Of a stretch of 64,000 nt of DNA, positions 45,627-52,562 are shown piece after piece. Below the pieces are notes generated by a model. The model was not told where the DNA came from. It saw only the letters and a program-made list of their open reading frames with translations, and searched no databases. The DNA comes from Flavipsychrobacter stenotrophus (GTDB taxonomy: Bacteria > Bacteroidota > Bacteroidia > Chitinophagales > Chitinophagaceae): positions 186,001-250,000 of the forward strand of contig NZ_PPSL01000004.1 in NCBI RefSeq assembly GCF_002954265.1, in the 5' to 3' direction. Each line of letters opens with the position of its first letter. Within the stretch, counting starts at the first letter, position 1. The translations under genes and the position numbers were made by a program.

Positions 45627-47075
45627 TTATTTAACTGCCGAGTTTTTATATAGCACAACTCCCGCTAGTATCTTTCTGCACATTTGTTCTAGCTGTTGGT
45701 CATTTTGCAAGACAGCAAGATTTTTTGCATCTTCTATATTCCCACATTCTATGAGCACTGCTGGTACGGTGTTGTCCTTAAGTACCACCAGGTTCTTTTC
45801 TTTCAGAGATGGATTTTCGGTTGTAAATTTCCCCATAATAGCAGATGCCAATAGTCTGCTATTGTTATACCTTGGGTTGTTTTTACATACGGTTAGTTCA
45901 TAGCCATTATGTGTGGGATCGTTAGAGATATATTTATTGACGTGTACGGATATAAACATGCTCGCAGTAGTGCCCACAGCAGCTTTGGCTCTGGTAGCTA
46001 AAGTCGGGTAGTTTTCCTCACGCGTTTGTATCACCTCTATGTTGTACTCCGGCGCTATGCGGGCTATAACCTTGCTTATTCGTAGGGTAAGGTCTTTCTC
46101 TTTAATACCAGCGGCATTGCTTCCACCGGCATCAGGACCACCATGCCCCGCATCTACGATGATGACTGTTTTTTCTGTTGCTTTCTGCATCGTTTTTTCC
46201 TTTACAGAAAAAGAAAGCAGGAATACTGTTGCCGCTAATACCGGCACTACTAATAGCCTGCGCATGGCGGCATATCTTGTTGGCGTTGTTTTGTGTAACA
46301 TGGCTAATCTTCGTTTTATGGGTGAATGAAAAAATGGTTGAATAATTCCCGGGAACTTATTGCCAAAGTGCGATCGCAGTAACATCTCTGCAAATGCCGA
46401 AGTGTTGTTACCATCTATGCAATCCTCATCTGCCAGAAATTCATGCACCATTGACAGCTCTTTGTTGAATAGCCAATAGAATGGATTCATCCAAAAGAAT
46501 GCGAGCAGAATTTGAATACATAACTTATCTACGGTGTGGTATTGTCTGATGTGAGCCAATTCATGCCGCAGAATGCTTTTGCCTGCTTCACTATTAATGT
46601 CTATTCCGTTTTTCCAGAAGATCGTATTAAGAAAGGAGAACGGTGCTGCTTGTTCTTCTGTCTCTATTATGCAAATGCCGTCTCCCCTCATCAGGACAGA
46701 GTTTCTCCTCAGCCTTTTTAAATACACAATTTTGGTTATCATCAGGTAGACCATTACTAATGCAGTTGCAAAGTATGCAGCCCATAATACGTCGCTCAAG
46801 GCAAAATGATAAGTTGTGGCTATTATCGGCTCACGCTCAGCACCAGTAGCCGAAACCACATTAAGTAGTTGAATAACGGCAGGTGTAGTTACAGCAACGT
46901 TTGTTGTCCATTCTAAATGGATGAATGGGACAATCAGGCTCACCATCATCGATGCCAGGATGTAGAATCGATTGAAAGAGTGCATCTTCTTATTGCGCAG
47001 CATTAGCTGGTAATAGCCATAGCATATACCTGCTACAACGATCGACTTGATGATGTATATAATGAATGGGTACAT
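45627..47075 (-). CDS. BlaR1-like M56 metalloprotease fused to N-acetylmuramoyl-L-alanine amidase
   Basis: 482 residues. Membrane helices at about 5-25, 37-53 and 93-115 precede an M56 peptidase with zinc motif HELAH (171-175) and the later Glu in HEFLADED. A fourth helix (about 274-291) leads to a complete Amidase_3 domain (303-480) with zinc ligands in DAGHGG, IKEKD and ISVHVN, and the catalytic Glu in LIECGN. In BlaR1/MecR1 the part after the last helix is the extracytoplasmic antibiotic sensor; here a murein-cleaving enzyme holds that place. Inferred: murein fragments or wall damage are sensed, the M56 domain is activated, and BlaI is removed. It starts five bases after the blaI-like gene. 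Confidence 0.92.
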   Translation of the reverse strand: MYPFIIYIIKSIVVAGICYGYYQLMLRNKKMHSFNRFYILASMMVSLIVPFIHLEWTTNVAVTTPAVIQLLNVVSATGAEREPIIATTYHFALSDVLWAAYFATALVMVYLMITKIVYLKRLRRNSVLMRGDGICIIETEEQAAPFSFLNTIFWKNGIDINSEAGKSILRHELAHIRQYHTVDKLCIQILLAFFWMNPFYWLFNKELSMVHEFLADEDCIDGNNTSAFAEMLLRSHFGNKFPGIIQPFFHSPIKRRLAMLHKTTPTRYAAMRRLLVVPVLAATVFLLSFSVKEKTMQKATEKTVIIVDAGHGGPDAGGSNAAGIKEKDLTLRISKVIARIAPEYNIEVIQTREENYPTLATRAKAAVGTTASMFISVHVNKYISNDPTHNGYELTVCKNNPRYNNSRLLASAIMGKFTTENPSLKEKNLVVLKDNTVPAVLIECGNIEDAKNLAVLQNDQQLEQMCRKILAGVVLYKNSAVK

Positions 47076-47080
47076 GCTGT

Positions 47081-47437
47081 TTATTTTTTCTTCATTTCAT
47101 TGAGCAGTAGCTCTACGTCAGCTATCGACAACTTCTTTTCATCTACCAGGAACGACACAATGTTGCTGTACGACCCCTGAAAATATCCCCTTGCTATTTC
47201 TGACAGGGTAGAAGTGGAATAAGCATCTTTAGATACCAACGGGTGATACCTATGTATGCGCCCCAGATTCTCTATCGATACAAACTGTTTATCCACCAGT
47301 ATCTTCAGCATTGTAGCTACTGTGTTTTTATGAGGCTTAGGTTCCGGCATCTTTTCCACTATCTCCATCAGTAATCCTTTGCCCAGTTGCCACAGTGTCA
47401 TCATTACCTGTTCTTCTGCTTTTGTCAGCGTTTTCAT
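47081..47437 (-). CDS. BlaI/MecI/CopY-family transcriptional repressor
   Basis: 118 residues. Winged helix (about 1-75: LTKAEEQVMMTLWQLGKG, NTVATMLKILVDKQFVS), then a dimerisation helix with the likely cleavage region (STLSEIARGYFQGSYSNIVSFL). Members bind palindromic operators as dimers and are inactivated by the cognate M56 protease, encoded next in the same operon. Two matching palindromes lie directly upstream, so self-repression is strongly suggested. Confidence 0.94.
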   Translation of the reverse strand: MKTLTKAEEQVMMTLWQLGKGLLMEIVEKMPEPKPHKNTVATMLKILVDKQFVSIENLGRIHRYHPLVSKDAYSTSTLSEIARGYFQGSYSNIVSFLVDEKKLSIADVELLLNEMKKK

Positions 47438-47441
47438 CTAA

Positions 47442-47457
47442 AACTAATTCTTTAGTT
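47442..47457. promoter_or_regulatory. Operator 1 for the BlaI-type repressor
   Basis: Imperfect palindrome AACTAATTCTTTAGTT with half-sites AACTAA/TTAGTT, ending four bases before the repressor ATG. Confidence 0.65.
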
Positions 47458-47466
47458 CAAAACTAA

Positions 47467-47482
47467 AACTAAATATTTAGTT
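47467..47482. promoter_or_regulatory. Operator 2 for the BlaI-type repressor
   Basis: Perfect 16-bp palindrome AACTAAATATTTAGTT, same half-sites as operator 1, with a 25-base centre-to-centre distance. An extra AACTAAA half-site lies between the two (47461-47467). Confidence 0.7.
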
Positions 47483-47574
47483 CAGCAAATTTTTGTTGAA
47501 TATTTTTTCTGAATCAAGATAGATATCGATGCTTTTGGGTTTTCACTTTTGACTTTTAACTTCTTGTCCAGGCT

Positions 47575-47582
47575 TATCTTTG
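47575..47582 (+). promoter_or_regulatory. -7 box TATCTTTG, nearly leaderless
   Basis: Matches TAnnTTTG and ends four bases before the ATG at 47587. A TTTTGAC word occurs about 23-24 bases upstream, slightly longer than usual spacing. Confidence 0.45.
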
Positions 47583-47586
47583 CGCT

Positions 47587-48690
47587 ATGGCCGAACCACT
47601 AAAATACATGTACAATGACCGCTTTTTCAAGCAGTTGACGCGTCATTGTACAGACATGATACCGGGCTTTAATGCAGCGAAGTTCAATGCTAACTTTTCT
47701 ACACCCGAGTGGGATGCCCTTGAATTGAAACAAAGGGTAAGGCACGTTGCCAATGCAATGGCTGCACAACTCACAGGCAAGTATAAGCAAGACATTAAAG
47801 CAGTTACTTTCCTCATTAAACACATACAAAAAGAGCTGGGCGATGTCAGCACTTTTCAGCACATTTTCCTGGCTGATTACATTGAGCAATATGGTATAGA
47901 CCAACCTGTGGAATCACTGAAGGCAATGGAATACGCCACCATACTCAGTAGTTGCGAATTTGCTATTCGTCCGTTTATAGTTAAGTACCCCGAACAAGTA
48001 ATGGCGCAGATGCTGGAATGGACCAGACATAAGCACGCATCTATTCGGCGCCTTGCCAGCGAGGGTTGTAGGCCACGGTTGCCTTGGGGTATGGCACTGG
48101 TTGCCTTTAAGAAAGATCCTACACCAATTCTACCCATACTGGAAGCGCTGAAAGCCGATCCATCAGAATACGTGCGCAAAAGCGTAGCCAACAACCTTAA
48201 CGATATTGCCAAAGACAACCCCGATGTAGTTAAAGATATCATCAGGAGATGGCAGGGTAGTAGTAAAGAAACAGACTGGATACTAAAACACGGCAGTCGC
48301 ACCATGTTGAAGAAAGCTGATGAACACACCCTGTCACTCTTCGGTGTAAGCGCAGTAAAGAGCGTGCAGGTAAAAGATCTTGCTGTTAAGAATGTCTCTA
48401 TCGATATCGGAGGAGAGCTCAATTTTTCATTCACGCTTGCACATAAAGAACCCACGCCAACACTACTAAGAGTAGAGTATATGATCTATTACATGAAGGC
48501 CAGCGGTACACCTACAAAAAAGATCTTCAAGGTAACGGAAAATACCTTTGAGCTCAACCGCTCATACGCCATCACCCGCAAGCAATCATTCAAAGACATG
48601 ACCACCCGCAAGCACTATCCCGGCATCCATCACATAGCTATTGTCGTTAATGGGGTAGAGTATGAGAAAATAGATTTTGCGGTAAAATAA
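47587..48690 (+). CDS. AlkC/AlkD-like DNA alkylation repair glycosylase
   Basis: 367 residues. An alpha-helical HEAT-like array (about 30-245) includes VKYPEQVMAQMLEWTRHKHASIRRLASEGCRPRLPW and SEYVRKSVANNLNDIAKDNPD, the family's repeat region. A C-terminal beta-sandwich (about 265-367) ends RKHYPGIHHIAIVVNG, resembling the Ig-like domain of AlkC. Known: AlkC and AlkD excise 3-methyladenine and 7-methylguanine-type bases. The Ig-like end makes AlkC the better match. It is divergent from the blaI operon; its transcript is probably leaderless. Confidence 0.9.
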   Translation: MAEPLKYMYNDRFFKQLTRHCTDMIPGFNAAKFNANFSTPEWDALELKQRVRHVANAMAAQLTGKYKQDIKAVTFLIKHIQKELGDVSTFQHIFLADYIEQYGIDQPVESLKAMEYATILSSCEFAIRPFIVKYPEQVMAQMLEWTRHKHASIRRLASEGCRPRLPWGMALVAFKKDPTPILPILEALKADPSEYVRKSVANNLNDIAKDNPDVVKDIIRRWQGSSKETDWILKHGSRTMLKKADEHTLSLFGVSAVKSVQVKDLAVKNVSIDIGGELNFSFTLAHKEPTPTLLRVEYMIYYMKASGTPTKKIFKVTENTFELNRSYAITRKQSFKDMTTRKHYPGIHHIAIVVNGVEYEKIDFAVK

Positions 48691-48830
48691 GGACAACGCA
48701 CTGGTCGAAGCGTCTCGCTTCGTCCTTCTTGTTGTATGCGTCTCGCTTGCGTTGTAGATTTTCTAGAATAAAATAGAATATTACGACGGATGGATATTGA
48801 GCTATTGAGCAATTAAGCCATTGAGCCATT
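48691..48830. repeat. Hairpins and short tandem words after the AlkC-like gene
   Basis: Two copies of gcgtctcgctt (about 48703 and 48740) form small hairpins such as gaagcg-tct-cgcttc within aaggac...gtcctt, a plausible transcript end for the AlkC-like gene. From 48799 the words gagctattgagcaatta and agccattgagccatt run into the 3' end of the minus-strand membrane protein gene. Confidence 0.5.
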
Positions 48831-49328
48831 CATTCGCTCCAGCTTCTTTATCCAACCTCTCACAACTATCAACGGAATGATCCCTATCATACCAAACATA
48901 CAATCAATAACAATGTGGAACCAAGGTATGTGCCTTATCGGGCCTGCTATAAAAGCTAATGGTAGTACCGCAACACAAGCCAGCATAGCCCATTCCACTA
49001 TCCAAATATTTCGCACCGGGTCGCGAAATGGCCCTATAAATGCCATGCCTATAACTATGTGCGCAAACGCCATCCAGTCATAACCATAAAACATAAAATC
49101 GTATTGTGCATTGGTAGCCTCAACACCTATCCATACCTTATAAAGCCATGCACCAAGCGCAGTGTTAGTACTGAAAAGATGCATATCCATCATCCATTTC
49201 ATTTCAGTGTATACAGGGAATGCTGTAATGCCGCTCAGCATCAGCAGTACCACAAAAATCATCATCAATACCCGAATGCGGAGTAACAAACTTTTGGCTG
49301 TCATAGTGGTGGTTCTATTTTCTTGCAT
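48813..49328 (-). CDS. Four-helix integral membrane protein of unknown function
   Basis: 171 residues with helices at about 18-37 (VLMMIFVVLLMLSGITAFPVY), 84-100, 112-131 and 138-158. The central WMMDMHLFS and DPVRNIWIVEWAML are not motifs I can assign. The start at 49328 overlaps the upstream gene by 14 bases, suggesting coupled translation; a second ATG eight codons in is possible. The last residues (MNGSMA) are encoded by the AGCCATTGAGCCATT repeat, so the native C-terminus may have been replaced. Last gene of a three-gene unit with an L,D-transpeptidase. Confidence 0.75.
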   Translation of the reverse strand: MQENRTTTMTAKSLLLRIRVLMMIFVVLLMLSGITAFPVYTEMKWMMDMHLFSTNTALGAWLYKVWIGVEATNAQYDFMFYGYDWMAFAHIVIGMAFIGPFRDPVRNIWIVEWAMLACVAVLPLAFIAGPIRHIPWFHIVIDCMFGMIGIIPLIVVRGWIKKLERMNGSMA

Positions 49329-49530
49329 CGTATCCTTTGTTGATATTGATTACTGATTTATGAATGATTTGATAGGATGTGATCCCACCGCAAACCATGA
49401 ACAAAATGAAAACTGCAACCGCTGTTATGAACAGATTCAGTTTCTTTTTGGAGATGCCAACCCCAGCCAGTGCTAAAGATGCAACCAGTAATATAGCAGA
49501 GAGTATGATCCAGTTTATTAACTCATTCAC
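49315..49530 (-). CDS. Small two-helix membrane protein
   Basis: 71 residues with two hydrophobic helices (about 5-26 and 33-54) and a basic C-terminus. No family recognised. It starts 10 bases after the L,D-transpeptidase stop and overlaps the next gene by 14 bases, so the three are almost certainly co-transcribed. Confidence 0.7.
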   Translation of the reverse strand: MNELINWIILSAILLVASLALAGVGISKKKLNLFITAVAVFILFMVCGGITSYQIIHKSVININKGYDARK

Positions 49531-49540
49531 GATTTCAATT

Positions 49541-50122
49541 TTAGGGCAATATAGTAATAGGTGTTCTCATTTTCACATGTGCAAACAGTTCGTCTATCTG
49601 GCTATCCGTTACAGAGATACATCCTGCCGTCCAGTCGATTCCCACATAATCCGGTACTTTACCTTTATAACCATTAGGTATGCCATGTATCATTACATCG
49701 CCACCTGTTAGCCTATTATTCTTTTTGGCAAGCCTGCGGTCGCTTTCATTAGGGTAAGATATGCCTAGCGATTTATGGTATTTGCTGCCGGCATTTTTTA
49801 CACTTATATAATAGTTCCCTTCGGGTGTTTTATTATCCCCCTCAAAATGCTTGGCACCCACCGGCTGCGCACCCAGCGATATTTTATATTTTTTCAGGAG
49901 TTTTCCTTTGTTATACACCATCATGTCTCTTGCCTTTTTGTTGACAGCAAGGCTGTCTACATCGGCAGTAAGCGCAACATTATATAGCGGATCGGAAGTG
50001 ATTTTATTGTGTTGGTGTGTGTTAATATACTTGTAAACAAATACTGCGCCTGTGGTTATGCATATGCAGAAAGCAATAAGAACAAGCATGGGGAGATATC
50101 TTTTTTTGCCTTTTGCCGTCAT
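49541..50122 (-). CDS. L,D-transpeptidase (YkuD) with membrane anchor
   Basis: 193 residues. An N-terminal signal anchor (about 10-31) puts the catalytic domain in the periplasm. The YkuD motif includes His146 in MIHGIPNG and the nucleophile Cys168 in DWTAGCISV. Members make 3-3 peptidoglycan cross-links, attach proteins to murein, or process lipids. The compact form and the KTPEGNYYI strand fit the ErfK/YafK type. First gene of an operon with two membrane proteins. Confidence 0.92.
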   Translation of the reverse strand: MTAKGKKRYLPMLVLIAFCICITTGAVFVYKYINTHQHNKITSDPLYNVALTADVDSLAVNKKARDMMVYNKGKLLKKYKISLGAQPVGAKHFEGDNKTPEGNYYISVKNAGSKYHKSLGISYPNESDRRLAKKNNRLTGGDVMIHGIPNGYKGKVPDYVGIDWTAGCISVTDSQIDELFAHVKMRTPITILP

Positions 50123-50207
50123 ATAGTAATGGTTATCTAAATGTACTGATGAAAAGTGTGAAATTGGTTTTACAGAAATGATAAAAAGCGTTTAATTTTA
50201 TAGACCA

Positions 50208-50378
50208 ATGTCAACTAATAAAGAACATAAGCCTGACGTTTCTCCTGTGGTAGTAGAAACAGATCTCGATCGTCTCCGTAGAGACGTCTACCGATCCGAT
50301 ATGGAGAAATTTAAGTTGCTAATGGATATGTTCAGGAAAAATGCATTGTTAAAGAAGGCTAAAATCACACACAAGTAA
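50208..50378 (+). CDS. 56-residue basic protein, possible partner of the nucleotidyltransferase
   Basis: ATG to TAA, 56 residues, too short for usual gene-finding cut-offs. The N-terminal half is flexible (KPDVSPVVVETDLDRLRRDV) and the C-terminal half is an amphipathic basic helix (SDMEKFKLLMDMFRKNALLKKA). Only two bases separate its stop from the next ATG, so the pair is one transcript. A small charged protein directly before a nucleotidyltransferase is the layout of MNT/HEPN- or AbiE-like toxin-antitoxin pairs, but the size and sequence match none I know. Confidence 0.65.
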   Translation: MSTNKEHKPDVSPVVVETDLDRLRRDVYRSDMEKFKLLMDMFRKNALLKKAKITHK

Positions 50379-50380
50379 CC

Positions 50381-50860
50381 ATGGATGTACAGGATGAAGA
50401 ATTGCTGCATTTCTGGAAGTGCCTTGCCCGGCATAGTGTAAGGTACATTATGATCGGCGGCTTTGCCACCCGTTTCCATGGGTTCAACAGAAGCACAGAA
50501 GATTTAGACATTTGGTTGGAAGATACAATAGTAAACAGACAACAGCTCAGAACAGCATTTATTGAAATCGGTTATGGTGATGTTCCGCAGCTGGAGACTA
50601 TGGAATTTATTCCCGGTTGGACAAATTTTTACATAGCCGGGGTAGAATTGGATATCATGACCAGTATGAAAGGCTTGGAGAATATGACATTCGACGAATG
50701 TTTGCAGCAAGCCTCCATTGCAGAATTAGACGAGGTCAAAATCCCCTTTCTACACATCAACCAGCTTATCCAAAATAAAAGGACAATTAATCGTCCCAAA
50801 GACCAGATCGATGTTATAGAATTGGAACGAATAAGAGACATACGAGAGCAAAAACAATAG
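50381..50860 (+). CDS. Nucleotidyltransferase of the AbiEii/DUF6036-like group
   Basis: 159 residues with the minimal nucleotidyltransferase core: GGFATRFHGFNRSTEDLDIWLE gives the GG and DxD motifs (EDLDI), and AGVELDIM gives the third acidic residue. All catalytic positions are present, so it should be active. Members transfer nucleotides to tRNA or proteins; several are toxins and others are antitoxins. The target is unknown. Translated right after the 56-residue gene and ended by a terminator. Confidence 0.85.
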   Translation: MDVQDEELLHFWKCLARHSVRYIMIGGFATRFHGFNRSTEDLDIWLEDTIVNRQQLRTAFIEIGYGDVPQLETMEFIPGWTNFYIAGVELDIMTSMKGLENMTFDECLQQASIAELDEVKIPFLHINQLIQNKRTINRPKDQIDVIELERIRDIREQKQ

Positions 50861-50880
50861 GAGCCGCTTTTGCGGCTCTT
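50861..50880 (+). terminator. Terminator of the nucleotidyltransferase pair
   Basis: Stem gagccgc/gcggctc with a tttt loop, starting at the stop codon and followed by TTAAAATGCGTTTTTT. Confidence 0.8.
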
Positions 50881-50900
50881 AAAATGCGTTTTTTCAATAA

Positions 50901-51446
50901 TTAATCTTTCGTACTCACACCCTTAAACTGGTGTATCGTCTCCTTAAACAGTACATTAAATGTTGTCAGCGATCCATACACAGCGGTAATATATTGTTGC
51001 AACTCCACCTTATCTGCATCATCGAGTCCCTTATGGGCGTTTATCTTTTGCTCCATTACGCGTAGCTTGTCACGCACCATTACTATTTTGTGGAAAAACG
51101 TTTCGATAGGTATTTCTTTCGCCTGCATGGTAGGGTCATTAGGCTTCAATATCATATTGCCACGTTTCCATTTTAGTGCTATGGGCACCACCTGCGTATC
51201 GTGCAGGCGCTGGTCCAGTATGTTGTGCAGTGCCTGTTCTATGTCGGCAATTGTTATCGGGCCATCTGTAGGTGCACCATCTACGCCATCTACAACCTTC
51301 AGTCCTTCATAATCTTTGCTGATGCTCTTGGTGTCTTGCTGCGATTTGAACCAGATAATGTAAAACTCAGAAGCCGTATCTACTATTACGCCTTTGCCAA
51401 AGTGCATGTGGTCTACTCTCGATCCTATTCCTAGTGGTGTGCTCAT
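50901..51446 (-). CDS. Conserved-type protein with a Tudor-like N-terminus
   Basis: 181 residues. The start, GIGSRVDHMHFGKGVIV, resembles the short beta-barrel found at the C-terminus of UvrD/PcrA helicases and related proteins (VxHxxFGxG). The rest is helical (FHKIVMVRDKLRVMEQKINAHKGL) with basic stretches. A nucleic-acid or protein-binding role is only inferred. Single gene, divergent from no close neighbour. Confidence 0.7.
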   Translation of the reverse strand: MSTPLGIGSRVDHMHFGKGVIVDTASEFYIIWFKSQQDTKSISKDYEGLKVVDGVDGAPTDGPITIADIEQALHNILDQRLHDTQVVPIALKWKRGNMILKPNDPTMQAKEIPIETFFHKIVMVRDKLRVMEQKINAHKGLDDADKVELQQYITAVYGSLTTFNVLFKETIHQFKGVSTKD

Positions 51447-51540
51447 GTGTATTTATTGTGGCTCCTAAAATAGCCAACTATTGGTAAAGAGCAAAATCAA
51501 CAAAACGAGGCACCGAACGATAAAATTTATTGGGAGGATC

Positions 51541-51575
51541 ATTGAGCCATTAAGCCATTACGCAACTGAGCCATT
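51541..51575. repeat. GAGCCATT word repeat after tsaC
   Basis: Reads attgagccattaagccatta then cgcaactgagccatt. Same words as at 48799-48830, again at the 3' end of a minus-strand gene. Confidence 0.65.
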
Positions 51576-51577
51576 TT

Positions 51578-52195
51578 TTACTCATTTCCTGTCCATGGTC
51601 CTGCGCCTGCTCTCACTAACTCAGGTTGTCCACTGGTACAATCTATGACGGTTGAAGAAAGTATCTCGCCCGGTCCGCCATCGATCACAATATCTACCAG
51701 GTTCTCAAAAATATCATGCATTGTTTCCGGGTCGGTGTAATATTCCACCTCAGCATCCATAGGTAGCGATGCGCTCATCAGCGGGTTGCCCAATGCTTTT
51801 ACTATCTCGTGGCATATTTTATTGTCGGGTATGCGTATGCCCACCGTATCCTTCTTTGTCTTCAGCATTTTGGGCACTTGTTTGCTTGCCTGCAGTATGA
51901 ATGTATAAGGGCCGGGCAGCAGTTGCTTCAATATTCTGAATACAGGTGTGTCTACGCTTTTGGCATAATCACTCAGGTGGCTCAGATCGCAGCAGATAAA
52001 CGAAAACTGCGCTTTCTTTAGTTCTATTCCCTTTATGCGGGCAATCTTGGCTATGGCCTCGGGATGAGTAATATCACAACCCAGTCCATAAATAGTGTCA
52101 GTAGGGTATATGATCACGCCACCCCGTTTCAGGCACTCTACTACCGTCTTAATATTTCTTTCCTGTGGATTGTCGGGATGTATATGTAGCAGCAT
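51578..52195 (-). CDS. tsaC: L-threonylcarbamoyladenylate synthase (YrdC/Sua5 family)
   Basis: 205 residues. Makes threonylcarbamoyl-AMP for the t6A37 modification of ANN-decoding tRNAs. YrdC motifs: GGVIIYPTDTIYGLGCD, then KKAQFSFICCDLSHL (family KRxxxxP region), LLPGPYTFIL, TVGIRIPDN and SSTVIDC. No Sua5 C-terminal domain. The downstream flank is a repeat. Confidence 0.93.
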   Translation of the reverse strand: MLLHIHPDNPQERNIKTVVECLKRGGVIIYPTDTIYGLGCDITHPEAIAKIARIKGIELKKAQFSFICCDLSHLSDYAKSVDTPVFRILKQLLPGPYTFILQASKQVPKMLKTKKDTVGIRIPDNKICHEIVKALGNPLMSASLPMDAEVEYYTDPETMHDIFENLVDIVIDGGPGEILSSTVIDCTSGQPELVRAGAGPWTGNE

Positions 52196-52562
52196 GGTTG
52201 CAATATTGGTGAGGGTACATGCAATTTACGAAAAATTTATGCCAATGAATCTTTCGGCTATAATCAGCAAGTACACGCCCCTTGTCGTTCAGAGGCCTAT
52301 GCCAACTACATGTCTGAAGGTGGGGGAAATGCGCTAATATCACACTCACCTCCTTTTGAAGGACGAGTACCCGCCTTTTCGGCGGGGGAGGTGGTTGCTC
52401 TACACCTGGACGTATTCGCCTTGTACTGTTAGATGCATCAAAAGCATTGCGACTTCTTGCTTTTCACCTCCCCCTCTTTTTACATATATATTAATATAGC
52501 CTCACTCTATATAATACATCCCATAAAAATGCATAATTTTGCACCACAAAAATAAAACAGGT
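52196..52562. other. Divergent intergenic region with nested dyads
   Basis: 367 bases, no gene. A nested palindrome runs about 52348-52394 (cacctcc...ggaggtg enclosing cccgcc-tttt-cggcggg). A third cacctcccc word occurs near 52466. TAATTTTG at 52535-52542 is a good -7 box for the aldehyde dehydrogenase gene, 20 bases before its ATG. Confidence 0.5.

Noticed and set aside
47877-48455. 192-codon minus-strand frame opposite the AlkC-like gene
   Set aside because: Ser/Leu-rich shadow; the plus strand encodes a complete repair protein.
50265-50290. Hairpin cgtctc-cgta-gagacg as a regulatory element
   Set aside because: It lies inside the 56-residue coding frame and has no T-run; chance is sufficient.
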